DNA from: Telopea speciosissima
Taxonomy: Eukaryota; Streptophyta; Magnoliopsida; Proteales; Proteaceae
NCBI RefSeq assembly: GCF_018873765.1
Contig: NC_057925.1
Location: forward strand, 8,381,568-8,445,567
Length of the DNA stretch: 64,000 bases
Direction of reading: 5' to 3'
Shown: positions 42,836-55,018 of the stretch, in pieces
Layout: the number at the start of each line of letters is the position of its first letter
How positions within the stretch are numbered: the first letter of the stretch is position 1
Notes under the pieces: generated by a model
The model's database searches: none
Told to the model about the DNA's origin: nothing
The model's input: the letters and a program-made list of their open reading frames with translations, nothing else
Position numbers and translations under genes: made by a program

Positions 42836-45716
42836 TCCCCCTCAAGTTGAAGCATAGATATCACACATGCCCAACTTGCACAAAATCGGATGAAACACTT
42901 TACTGCCAATTCCTTTTGTGAGGACATCTGCTAATTGCTCATTGGACTTCACAAAAGGAGTACAGATAAGACCTTGCTCCAGCTTTTCCTTGATGAAGTG
43001 GCGATCAATCTCAACATGTTGAACGGGGTTATGTTCAATGTTGATCGCAGACTTCACGTCACAGTATAACATCATAGGAACATGGACAGGAAGACCCAAA
43101 TCACAAAGGAGACCCTAAAGCCATAACAACTCACAAACACCATGTGCCATAGCACGAAATTCAACCTCCGTACTGGACCGAGCTACCACAGTCAGCTTTT
43201 TACTACGCCAGATGACAAGGTTACCGCCATTCAAGAGTGTAATACCCAGACGTTGATCTCTTGTCATCTAGTGAACCAGCCCCGTCTACATCAATAAAAG
43301 ACTCTACACGCATGTTATCATGAGGTGAAAAAAGAATACCCTTCCCTGGGACTGACTTCAGGTACCTAAGAATCCGAAAGACTACCTTCATATGAGAAAC
43401 ACAAGGGTCGTGCATGTACTGACTCACCAAACTCACAGCATAGGCTATGTCCATCCTGGTATGGGACAAATAAATGAGTTGTCCGACCAGACGTTGATAT
43501 CTCCCCTTATCGACCGGCTCACCGTCCTTAGCTTTCAAATGGAAATTAGCCTCGAGAGGAGTCTATGCAAGCTTGCAAGCGAGCACACTTGTCTCAGAGT
43601 AGCTATCTCAGTAGGATCTTTCCAAAAAACAACTATATCACCAACATATACAATTAGAATGCTATGGTGATCACCAACCCACTTAACAAATAAGGTGTGA
43701 TCAGCATTGCTCTGTTTGTATCCCACTGACACCATAGCTCTATGAAATCGACCAAACGAAGCCCGTGGTGTTTGCTTCAACCCATATAATGTCTTCTTTA
43801 GCTTACACACCTCCCTTTGAGTCTATGGAGAAGAGAACTCAGGAGGAACATCCATATACACCTCTTTTTGCAGCTCCCCATGGAGGAAGGTACTCTTGAC
43901 ATCAAGTTGCTGCATCTCCCATCCACAATTCACTGCACATGAAATAATAACGTGGATGGTGTTCATCTTGGCAATAGGGGCAAAGGTCTCCTGGTAGTCG
44001 ATGCCATACGTCTGAATAAAGCCTTTGGCAACCAATCGAGCCTTGTACTGATCCACAGTCCCATCAGCATGTTGTTTAACAGAAAACACCTACTTGCAGC
44101 CTACAGGTCTTTTAGTGGGAGGAAGAGGAACCAGATCTCATAATGAATTGGCAGAGAGGTAGATAGTCCAACAGACGGAGTCGAAAGCTGGGCCATCATG
44201 TGGCGTAGCATAGAGAGCTGCTCCTGGGAAAAAGGTGATTCGGTAGGACCCGTAGAACCCGCAGTAGTAGTCTCAGTGTGGTGGGCAAGAGATGGAGTAC
44301 CACAGCAATGTCCTCCGGTACAACCACCACGCCCACGGCAAGTACTAGTTTCAGGACGCCCTTGAAGTTTCCAACAATGATCTTTGGTGTGGAACTCCTT
44401 ACCACAATAGTCACACTTCAGAACCTCTTTCATAGTCTACCTACGATCACCAGATCGGTAGGAAGAACTCCCTCCACGAGATTGAGAACCAGAAAATAGG
44501 GCGGACCTTTCTTGGGAATTTGGTTGTAACATGGCAACACGTCGACTATCCTTAGACTGCACCAAAGAGTAGGCCTGGGTCAAAGTTGGAAAGAGTTCAC
44601 AATTCAGGTCATGAGCCCTAATCGGATCAAAGTCGATGTTCAGGCCAGCGAGGAACTCATAGACACGAAGTTTATCTTCCCATTTCTTAAAAACAAAAGC
44701 ATCACCAGGACAAAGGGGATGATAATCTTCATAAAAATCAAGTTCCTGCCACATACCTCGTAACTCTGAATAATACTGAGAGAGGGTCATCTCCTTCTGC
44801 TTGGTGCCACTGATTTTCTGTTTCAACTCATACACCTGGGCAGCATTCCCAACCTGGGAATTGGTTTCCTTTGCAGCTTGCTAGATCTGAGCAGCAGTAT
44901 CAAGTAAAAGACATCCCCTGGGATTGCAACGAATTCAACAGGAAGGCCATAACAAGAGAGTTGTTAGAGCACCACTTCTGTACAGCATCGGCAGTTGTAG
45001 GCTTCTCCAAATCACCCGTGAGATACTTAGAAAAACCACGGGAACTGATAGAAAGAAAGCAAGACTTCGACAACATCAAATAATTACTCCCATCAAGTTT
45101 AACGGAGCACACAGGAATGGTAGGAAAATCATGACGGTTGTTTCTTCCATCCAAAACAGGAGATATGGTTGAAGTTGTTGACATACCTGTTCCCTCCATC
45201 TGAAACAGATAATATAAAAAAGCAACTGCACGAACAAAAGCGCTGGAAGAAATCACCAAAGCATGCCACAAGAAAAAGGTAGCATGAACAACCAAAAAAT
45301 CAGACCTAAGAATAAACCATCTGATCTAAGTTTAAACCATAGGGATCAAGCCAAAGGGGCCCTTGATGGGACAGAATAATCACCACCAAGGGTGACAAAG
45401 GGCTCATGGTTCCAAGAGAGGTGGAAATGCTTTCCGGCGGCGGAAAGTGGTGACGGCGTTGTGTGGAGGCGGAAAGATAAGAAGAGGTGGCAGTGCTTAG
45501 GGTATGGAGGGAAGAGAGAGAGAAAGAGAGAGACTCGGTCATTGAAGATCCCAAGTTGGAACTCTGCTCTGATACCATGTTGTGATTTGGGAAATTATGA
45601 CTTGTGTCCATAATGACACTAGCCCCTTTATTTATAATAGTATGAAGTAGGGTTACAGTAGGATAACAATAAAATGACCAAAAAGACTGAACTACCCCTG
45701 TACTCATAATACAATA
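42836..45716 (-). mobile_element. Ty1-copia element C (broken)
   Basis: From its 5' end: LTR (45578-45716), primer site, gag (about 45295-44437), a CCHC zinc knuckle (CDYCGKEFHTKDHC near 44415), then reverse transcriptase ([18 protein letters not shown] near 44040) and RNase H (LADVLTKG near 42920), ending in the purine tract AACTTGAGGGGGAG at 42837-42850. It is a fossil with several breaks and a shortened interior. No clear 3' LTR or target duplication was found, so the left end is only the tract boundary. Its LTR layout resembles that of element A. Confidence 0.82.
45566..45577 (-). other. Primer binding site of Copia element C
   Basis: The minus strand reads TGGTATCAGAGC, an exact initiator-tRNA-Met type primer site, directly inside the LTR that starts at 45578. 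Confidence 0.85.
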
Positions 45717-48359
45717 GGAAGTTTCAGATGGCTAGTCAATGTTGTATCTGTTTGAAGGAGGAACAAATGGTTGAGAACTTGGGTGGAAATCAGCATCATG
45801 AGGTAGTTCTTGGATCTCTTTGGTATTGATTGAGTCCCTCCAGTAAAGTTACAAGGATATCATCTCATGATGATGCAGAGCTCAAACAGTGCCGGCGTAG
45901 GAGGAGAAAGAACCAGACCCAAAACTAGACCTGGTTCTGGATATAGTAAGTCCCATGACCAGCACTTGTGGATGTTCTTCTAGAAGATTGAATGAAGATT
46001 TGAGTGGGGCCCATGTGGTTTGTGTGGAGAGGAGATTATCTAGAAGATTGCTGGCTGGGATATTCTGTTAGATCCACTACTACTTTAGGTTCTATTTTGC
46101 TATAGCTCCTTTATTCTAGTATCTATTTTGTAATAGATTTAGTTGCCAAGTCAATAGGAATCTAGGAGTTGCTATTTTGGTTTTATTTTGTGTGATAGCA
46201 ATTATATCTTCTTTCTAGAAGAGTTGCTATTTTTTAGAGTTACTATTTCGTAAGATACTTAGTAGCCAAGTAGGGAGAGTTACTCATTTTGTAATACCAC
46301 GCACATTATAAATAAAGAGGCAGAGCCACCCACAATTTGAGTTATTGAGAAAACTGGGGTTTCCCTCTTTTTGTCAGTGGTGAGGCTGTCCTTGGACTGT
46401 GGTGAAGCAGCTTGATGCAAACCCGAGAGGGTAAGCAAGCCAAGATTGAATCTGGAAGAGAACAGGGGTGGGTGTTGGACAGCTTGGGTCGGATTTGGTT
46501 TAGTTCTGATCCTGATGTGTTGGTGTTTGAATGATGAAGGTGGTAGTGGTGCAAATGGTGATGGATGATGAATGATGAATGATGAATGTTGAAGATAGTA
46601 GGATAACTTTGGCAAGCTAGAGTCCCACCTAGGCCCAATGTAGGAATCTCACCTAAGCCCTCTTTAGTCACACAAGAAAATATTTAGATTGTTTGCTGTA
46701 AAAATTCATTGGGTGCCTTTGACAGCAACCCATGGGTTTGCATTATATAGGGGGGGGGAGGCTTAAAAAGCCTAGAGTACATCAAGTAGCATTAAAGTAG
46801 ACTCTTAGAATTCCAATACCCCTTTGGAATTCCCCATACATAGATACCAAATCCTAGACATGGAAAACTATCCCTAAGACCTAGAAACTAAAACCAATAA
46901 AACATTAAAGACATAATACATAAATCTAGGAATATGAAAAGATTAACACTAGACTCTAGACTAACACTTAGAAAAATTAAAAGACTCAACTAACAGCCTA
47001 GGAATAGGAAAACACTTATAAAAATGCCTAGAAAATATAAAATAAGTTACTACAAAGCCTAAACCAGTACGCTTTCCTTGTACCCACATTTTGGGCCCAT
47101 TAAAGTGGCCCATTACAAAGAAAACACATTGAATCAAAAGCCCAATGTATACATATCTCCACCCAAGGATTATTTCCAATAAAATAAGCCCATTATGTGA
47201 CTTATCTGCATCACAGCTCCAGCACTTGGTGGTGATTCTAAGGTAGAGTTTGGTGGTGATTTCAATCCCGCAGGCTTTGATGGTGATTCCAAAGTCATAT
47301 ACTTCCTTTCTTCCTTCTTTCATCTTCTCAAGTTCCAGCAAGCATATCAGGTCCCTATATGCGATCCTGTTGCGAGTGATCTCTCGCTGGTTTTACTGGT
47401 TCGGGATCGATTCTGCAGTACATGATCTTCAATTCAGTAGGGTCCTAAAAGAGGTTGGTTGTGGAAAGTGATCCCATATGACATCTCATGGGATCTCTGG
47501 AAAGAACACAATAGAAGAAATTAAGGTGAGGTCATACCAACTGGCAAGTTTATTTGCATACTTCTGCTTCTTCCCTACAGACTGGTCATATCCTATTGAA
47601 CTTTCTGAAGTGGATAGATTGTAGATCAAAATTTTGAAATAGCTGTTGGACACTAATACACTCCTAATAGTGGGGTCTATTACTTTTGCATCTCGGTTTT
47701 CCTTGTTGAATCTTTTATATAGGTTCATCATTGTGGCTGTCCTACACTTTCTTTGTACAGCAATGACTATTGGAGTGAATCAGCCGTACGGGTTTTATAA
47801 ATATTTTGTTTACATTAGTACAGTTTAGTTCTGCTGTGACTATTAAAAGGAGTTGAATGTGTTCATATCCTTATGAGAAAAGTAACTAGAGGTTTCATGG
47901 AATAGTAGGTGTTGTGAAATGCAATTTTGAAGGCAAGATGACAATAGTCATTAGTTAAAGTGAATCCCTGCCGAACCTTCATTTCTTTGTTTTTTTTTTT
48001 TTTATTATGATGTAAGTACAGAACTTTCATCAAAGATATTTTTCTCATTCTAAGTTTTCTCAACTTTTTTGCTAATTGTCTTCACAAGTCATAATGTCCG
48101 TGTTCAATGTTTACAAAGAGTCACCAACTGACCAACATATGAACAAATATTATGACTCAGAACTTCAGGATATTTATAACTAGTCAATTCCTTAAACACA
48201 TAACAAGATTTGAATGAATTCTAAAGCTTTAATGGGCCAGGTTGCCTATTGGTCCTGAAACAATTGAAGTAAAGGCAAAAGGAAGATACACAAACTTATC
48301 ATTAAAGTGTATTATACATTGAATCATTAATAAGATCATCAATTCATTAACCTTACCAT
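45717..48359. other. Repeat-rich spacer, probable LTR-derived pieces
   Basis: About 46066-46440 looks like LTR sequence: TGTTAGATCC start, repeated TTGCTATTTT/GTAATAG blocks, TATAAATAAAGAGGCAGAG, then GGGTTTCCCTC; no matching end was found. 46563-46590 has an ATGATGAATG microrepeat. 46620-47240 is another unassigned repeat-like stretch. A T run lies at about 47990-48003. No gene recognised. Confidence 0.35.
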
Positions 48360-51300
48360 TTAAGCTTTAGAATTTCCTCCATGATCCCTCTCAAGATGCT
48401 CCACCAGAGATACTGGATCTCGAAATCCTTTACTACATTTGGGGCAAGCATCAATTGTCACCTTTTTAACCGCAGCTCGTTTGCTTCCATTTTCATGGAC
48501 TCTCTCCACATGCTCTATAAGAGATGTAACAGATATGAACTTTGCTTGACACTGTGGGCATTCTTCCACATGCCCATTACCACTGCTGCTTGGCCCTATC
48601 CCATCTTTTGCCATCTGCAATGCTTGGGTAGTTGCAATACTCAACTTCGCCATGCCTGCTTCAGCTGAGGCTTTGACAGAGGAAGCCGCATTTAGAAAGC
48701 TTGTAGCCCACTTTGACGATGATACAGCTGGACTGTTGCTTGGTCTTGATTGACTTCTATTCAGGAGACCTATAAATGGGAACCCTGAATCAGGTTTCTT
48801 GGGCCCAGGACACTTGTGGTCAAGTCCAAACCTGTGCTTCAAGCAATGATCTATGGTGCAGTCCCTACATCTGATCATATTGGAGAAAGTTAGAGTTTCT
48901 CTGCAGCCAGGGACAGGGCACCTTTTTTTCTTTGTTGCCTTCTCATAGTTTGACGGGTCACATTCAGTGTTCACATGAGACTCCCAAGTGATGTTTGGAT
49001 CTTCATCAGGGATCAAGCGGACTCCTTTAGCACAAAGTGGACAAATGACTACTGTGACATCCTGTTTGTTAGCCTTCGGACAATGGTGCTTTACATAACT
49101 TCTGTGCTCTAAACAGAATACCTGAACATGATATAGAAACATATAAGAACCAGAACTCAGAAACAAACACTTCAACAAGTAAGAATGAAATACATTGAAG
49201 ATAAACAGGCCAATATAAGAATAGGTAGGATGTTAATAAATAATGGATGTGATTGATAACATTACGGAAATGAAGACCATAAAAGGAGCATCTAAATAAT
49301 AACAAATATCACTCAACTGCTTGATTGACTACAAAAGTAGCAAGTGAGGTTGCATTCTTTGATATATGCTTCTAAGAGTTGAATCCTCCCCAACCCCGAG
49401 AAAAATTCTCAGGTTTGACATTTAAAAAAAGCAACAGGATAAAAAAAAATTCATCCCTTTCATCGTTAGATAGTGTGTGCCCTTGCAAAGCTAATCTCAT
49501 GTTACTCTATGCAATTGCATGTATGGTTCTGAATTATTACTGATATGATTTTAATTTTGGCACAATCACTGTTACTTTGTATGTTTCCTTGAACATGTCA
49601 CATACGATGATGACATAAGGTCATTAGGTAACATAGTTTTCAAGGCGTTGTCTAGGCGTCCAAGAGCCTTGGTTGCATTGTTGGTGTCGCCTTGCAGCCA
49701 TGGAAAAAGAACTCGTTCGAAACCGACCGAAACCACCACGATATCTCGATTTCGCAAGAAACCGAGACGAGTTAAGCAGGGAGTTTAAAATTCATGGTTT
49801 CGGTAGGTTCCGACTAGTTTCAGCTGGTTTCAACCATATTTCGCTGGTTTTGACCTGAATACCTATATAAGTGTCATTTATCCCCATCGAAACTTGAGGA
49901 CAGACACTTATTTATGCCAGAAACCAGGCTAGGCACTTATTTATGCCTAATATCATTTAAGTAAATGTTTTTGTATTTGTATTTCATTTGCTTAAGATAA
50001 TTCATTCATAAATAAGCAAATACCCCCTATTTGAATCCAATAAAAATAGTTAAAAAATAAAATTCCAAAAGGGTGAAAATTCAACCCCTCCCCCCCCCCC
50101 CCCAATTCAAGAAAAAAACTGGATTTTCAGTGGTAGGTGAAATTTTCAACTTTCTAATGTGGGGGTTTTCTCAAATTTATAAATTCCATAAATCTTAATA
50201 TGGTAAAACATTGCTAAAAACCATAAGTGCGGTAAAATATTAATTTGATTTGATGTCTAAAAAATTATTTTCATTCAGAGCCATTTTGACAGCATTCGCG
50301 TACACCAAATCGGTGAAATTTTCAACTTTCTAAAGTTGGAATTTTTCTCAAATCTATAAATTCCATAAATCTTAATATGGTAAAACATTGCTAAAAACCA
50401 TAAGTGCGGTAAAATATTCATTTGATTTGATGTCTAAAATTTTTTTCTCATTCAGAGCCATTTTGACAGCATTCGCGTACCCCGAATTAACTTTGACTGA
50501 AAATCCAGTTTTTGTTCTTGAATTAGGGGTTTGAATTTTCACCCTTTTGGAATTTTATTTTTTAACTATTTTTATTGGATGCAAATAGGGGGCATTGCTT
50601 ATTTATGAATAATATCTTAAATAAATGAAATACAAATACAAAAGCATTTACTTAAATGATATTATGATTCTCAGTACAATGTGTATACACTAGTAAACTT
50701 GGGTCAAACACCACAGGTACCATTTTTGAGTGTGTGTTTTGTGAAAATAGTTCATGCACTATGTTTAGAATGTCAAAAATAGGCTGTATACAAAAAATCA
50801 GATCCTTGCCCGCTAGTAGGCTCTGTCCGAGGTCATACTTGGTACAAGATCTAGACTATGCATATCCTTCCTCACCACTTCGCATATGATCATTTTAGGT
50901 CTGCCCCTAGCTCTTTTAGCTCCTTCAATTGGAATCATATCACTCCTCCTTACTGGGGCGTCCCTAGGCCTCCGATGGATATGACCATACCACCTTAAAC
51001 TACTCTCTCGGAGCTTGTCCTTGATCGGGCCAACTCTCAAGTCCGCTCTTATATGTTCATTCCGTACTTTATCCTTCCTTGTTTTTCCACAAATACATCT
51101 TAACATCCTCATCTCTGCTACACAAAGCTTATCAATATGACGCTTTTTAACTACCCAACATTCTGCCACATACATCATGGCCGGTCATACAACAGTCCTA
51201 TAGAACTTTCCTTTAAGCTTTAAAGGGATACGTCGGTCGCACAACACTCACCACTCCACTTCAACCATCCCACTTTAATTCTCTGTGAAACATCATCCTC

Positions 51301-54300
51301 TATGTCACCATCTTTATTTATGATTGACCCCAAATATCTAAAGTAGTCACTTTGCGGTATCTCTCTTTCCTCAATTCGAACCATATCAGTATCCATCATA
51401 GTGTGACTAAAATTACACATCATATACTCCGTCTTCGTTCTACTAATCTTGAAGCCTCTTGTTTCCAAGGTTGACCTCCAGCGCTCTAACTTAGAGTTAA
51501 TCCCTTCTTTTGTCTCATCCACCAGAACGATATCATCAACGAAGAGCATACACCAAGGGACCTCGTCTTGAATGCTCTTGGTTAGATCGTCCATGATAAG
51601 CGCAAAAAGGTATGGACTTAAGGCTGGTCCCTGAAGTAACCCAATCGTAATTGGAAATTCCTTGTCCTAACCTCCCACAGATCTCACACTAGTCATCACG
51701 CCCTCATACATATCTTTAGTGACATCCACATATTTACTCGCCACCCCTCTCTTCACTAGAACACGTTGGATTAGATCTCTAGGGACTTGATCATAGATAG
51801 GCTTTTTCCAAGTCAATAAAGACCATATGGAGATCCTTCTTGCAATCTCTACATCTTTCCATGAGCCTCCTCAATAAGTAGATAGCCTATGTCGTGGATC
51901 TACTTGGCATAAAGCCAAATTGGTACATCGAGATATGAGTCTCTCTTCTCAAACAGGTTTCAACTTTCAATGACCCTCTCCCACAGTGTCATAGTGTCAC
52001 TCATTAGCTTCATGCTTCTATAGTTACTACAAGGACTAAAATCCTCTACAGTGCACCGATCTGGCGGTGCACTGCGATGTGACCTTGCGAGCTCGTCATA
52101 TGGATGATGCGATACCCAACAATGCGAGCTCGATTGCACTTCCTTTTTTTTTCTTCTCGAGATTGGTACCGTTGAATGTCGCATCATCCACGTGTCGAGC
52201 TCGCAAGGCTGCAACGCAGTGCACCACCAGATCTGTGCACTACAGAGGATTTTTCTCGTTATTACAGTTTTGGATACCACCTTAATTTTTGTAGATTGGG
52301 ACTACAATGCTTCTCCTGCATTCATTTGGCATCTTCCTTGCGTTCAAAATCTTGTTAAATAGATTGGTTAACCAATAAACCCCACAACCTCCTATGGTTA
52401 TTTGGGAAACCATCCTAAGTTATTTGTTTTGAAGTGTTTCGATCTTGTTATAAGTCTTTAGCTGTCTTCCACTAGTAAAATATTAAGTTAGTCATTAAAA
52501 CTTAAAAGGTTAGTAAAATTTTTTAATAAAAACTTTAGCCTTTGGCTTTTGAGTTTCAAACTTTTAGGCCACATCAGTTAGCAACTTGCTAGAGGGGAGT
52601 GTTTCCCCCTAATTTCCCCCTTAATTCGCCTTTACGAACCTTAGGCTTTGACAACAAAGTTATGACACCTTCCAATTACATACCATGCATTGAAATAATC
52701 AAATCTTCCCACTACATCACAATATGGCAAGAAAATGCTAATTCGCCAACTATCTCATAGAAACATGTCCCTTATGAATGGGCAAGGCTTAAAGTATTGC
52801 CTTCAAAAGCATTATGCCCTAAGAGAACTCACTCAGGGATCTGCAGTCGCTACAAACCATTCCCTAAGCTCCCCTTGCAACTACAAAAGAACGAGGTAAC
52901 ATGGATAAGGATGGCAATGGTGGGTTTCGAGCAGGTTTCTAAAACCATAACCACCATGTGAAATATTCAGTGTTCACCAACTTACATGCTAACTGATGCA
53001 ATCAGACTCCAAGGATTTCTAATTCTATACCCTACCCTATCCCAATAAGTCATATATACCATAACCATTAAGGGCAGGGCAGAACATTGGTTTAACCTGC
53101 TTCATTGCCATCCCTAATCAAGGCGTTATCATGGCCCAAAATGCTAGAGTATGCCAAGTATCAGACCAATCAGCTTCAGCTTCATATATATCGTATCGTA
53201 ACTGCTCGAGCCATTGCATCCCATGATTGCAACATATCCTTCACATTCATGGGACTCAATGTAGTTGGCATCCCTCACCCAATTCTACAAGCAACCATTT
53301 CAACAGACTGGCAGCCAAGGGTTACCCATGGGTGGGATTGTCACACTCAAAGGAAGTGAAGTAGGGGGGGAGGACCACTCCAGAACATCATCTACCATTA
53401 CGATATTTCATTCTACGTCATAAATTTCAAAGCCTTTTATTAACCACCTGATAGACCAATTCTATAGGAAACTCAAGATTATGCGGTAATATCTAATATG
53501 CAGACTCCTGCAGTTGAGAATTTCGCAGAAGCTTTTCAATGAACAGCAAGAAATATAAGAAATTCGTACCAGTCAGGAGAAAAATAAATATCACAAATAT
53601 TGACTTGGAAAACAGGCACATAGATGAGAATTATAAAAGGCCGAGCCGACATACTGTCTGCATTGACAATTCCTAAATGCAGAAGTTCCCCAGGCATCAC
53701 TTTTTACACAAGAAGAAAGAGAATAACTAATCGAATCTTAATATGCCAGATATTATCAATGCAAGCATAGAACACACTTGCATGTCAGAATTGACTATCA
53801 TGTGTTAGTTACAGTGACAACAAAGAAGACTAATACAGACGGCGTTGGGGTCTTATAGATAAAAATTACAAGTCTAGATCAGAATATTAAGACAAAATAG
53901 TCCATAAGAGAGTATGGTTCTTATTCTTAATTGATCATATGTGATTCTTTTTCCAATTTCACCTCCGCTTTTTCAGAACTTTATATGAGAGTGTTATACT
54001 TTGAATCTTCAATTCCCCATATCCGCACTTAATAATTTTTCCAATTTTATTATTCACCCAAATTTTTTTTTCTTCCAATTTTATGATTTCCTCTTGCAGC
54101 AAACGACATTTAAATACACTGAACATGATGGTGACCAGCGCCATGTAAATCGGACGTAACTCAAAGTTTCATGAACTGTTAAACAAAATTTCATTACAAT
54201 CCAATCATAATCCAGGTTTAACTCATCGCTTAAACCAATTCCTTGAACCAGAAATCTAACGAAACTGACGAAGAACATTGCGAATTGAAAATCATGGAGA

Positions 54301-54413
54301 GAAGTCAATCAAACCTGATTGCAACTATCGCATGTGAAGGGCAAAAAATCAATTTGATTACAATCGCCGACACTGCAATGCTTGCCGAGATCGGGAAATT
54401 CAGGAGTCCCCAT
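48360..54413 (-). CDS. AN1/C2H2 zinc-finger stress-associated protein (SAP16/SAP11-like), 2 exons
   Basis: Exon 1 is 54413-54315 (33 codons, [18 protein letters not shown]...) with a GT donor. Exon 2 is 49121-48360 after the acceptor CATGTTCAG. The join is in phase 0 ([12 protein letters not shown]) and gives 286 aa, the family length. Two AN1 zinc fingers are intact: C13, C18, C28, C31, C36, H39, H45, C47, and a second between C101 and C137. Two C2H2 fingers follow (C221, C224, H237, H242; C259, C262, H275, H280) before the end DHGGNSKA. Plant SAPs of this type respond to cold, drought and salt; a role in ubiquitin signalling or redox sensing is proposed for the family. The 5193-nt intron splits the first AN1 finger and holds several transposons, yet both splice sites and the frame are preserved, so the gene is probably active. 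Confidence 0.94.
49632..49699. mobile_element. Truncated hAT-type MITE (CATAGTTTTCAAGGCG)
   Basis: Left part of the same family as 2767-2908 (GGCGTCCA and GTTGGTGTCGCCTTG shared). Its right end is replaced by another repeat rich in GAAACCGA motifs (about 49700-49855) like the 17944 family. Confidence 0.55.
49948..50664. mobile_element. Long inverted-repeat element with internal tandem duplication
   Basis: Arms of about 170-180 bp are inverted copies: TAATATCATTTAAGTAAATG at the left end, its complement at the right end, and TAGTTAAAAAATAAAATTCC in both. The centre holds two direct copies of a 176-bp unit (50136-50311 and 50312-50487; start GGTGAAATTTTCAACTTTC, end GACAGCATTCGCGTAC). No transposase. 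Target duplication not resolved. It lies in the SAP intron. Confidence 0.7.
50795..52410 (-). mobile_element. RTE-type LINE fragment in the SAP intron
   Basis: Minus-strand RTE pol remnants: WLTNLFNKI near 52370, [19 protein letters not shown] near 52000, [12 protein letters not shown] near 51550 (the polymerase catalytic Asp pair), SRTKTEYM, then the C-terminal [11 protein letters not shown] and GRPKMI ending near 50813. Frames change and stops occur, so it is dead. The foldback element 52032-52257 splits it. Both ends are truncated. Confidence 0.85.
52032..52257. mobile_element. Foldback MITE inside the RTE LINE
   Basis: 226-bp palindrome with ends AGGACTAAAATCCTCTACAG and GAGAAAAATCCTCTGTAG (inward), inner arms GACCTTGCGAGCTCG / CGAGCTCGCAAGG. 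Flanks GTTACTACA (52023-52031) and GTTATTACA (52258-52266) match at 8 of 9, a MULE-type duplication. Confidence 0.85.
52906..53116. mobile_element. Possible hAT-like MITE
   Basis: Ends TAAGGATGGCAATGG and, inward from the right, TAGGGATGGCAATGAAGCAG. No target duplication match, so only end similarity supports it. Confidence 0.4.
53117..54314. other. Rest of the SAP intron, no further gene
   Basis: AT-rich intron sequence next to exon 1; no repeat ends or coding frames recognised. Confidence 0.5.
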
Positions 54414-55018
54414 CGGACAGGAGAGATATCTCAAAGAGTCTGAAGAGGAATCAACGGAGTGTATGCGTCTCAGACTTTGAATCTCCGGCTTTTACCGAAG
54501 AAATTTTCCAAAATCTGAAAGATTTCCGATCCCGCGGAATCGGAGTTTGGAAGTCTATGAGAAAACCAGAGGAATTTTTTGGATTTGTAGAAAATCGTTT
54601 CTTTATTGAGAAGGAATCAATGAGACGAGAGATTTAAAAACACGGCCACAAATTCGGTTTCGGGCTAAATTTTTGGAGCTTAAAAGTTAAAACCGACTTT
54701 AAAGTTTAAGCCAAGGCGACAACGTTGTCGTCGTCAACTTCTTACTTGAAGAAAAACATATAAGCAAGAGAGTGGATTAGGTACATGTAAATCTACTGCG
54801 TTCAATATGGGGGCCCCACCAATGAGATTGCTCTGAATGATAATCCACTTTCTTGGGCTCTCTTTGGACCGACGATAAACGAGATGAATTTATTGACGAA
54901 CTTGATCAAATAGAATCAAGGTCTACAACCTAAGTTCCTAGGTAGCGGATCCATAGAATTATCACTCACCTAGTTATGTAGCAAATCTAAAAATTGGATA
55001 TCTAGTTAATGACTTAAT
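54414..55018 (-). promoter_or_regulatory. 5' leader and promoter region of the SAP gene
   Basis: The first 200 nt upstream of the ATG are of leader type on the minus strand. A weak TATA-like TTTAAAT on the minus strand lies at about 54631-54638. No element is certain. Confidence 0.35.
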
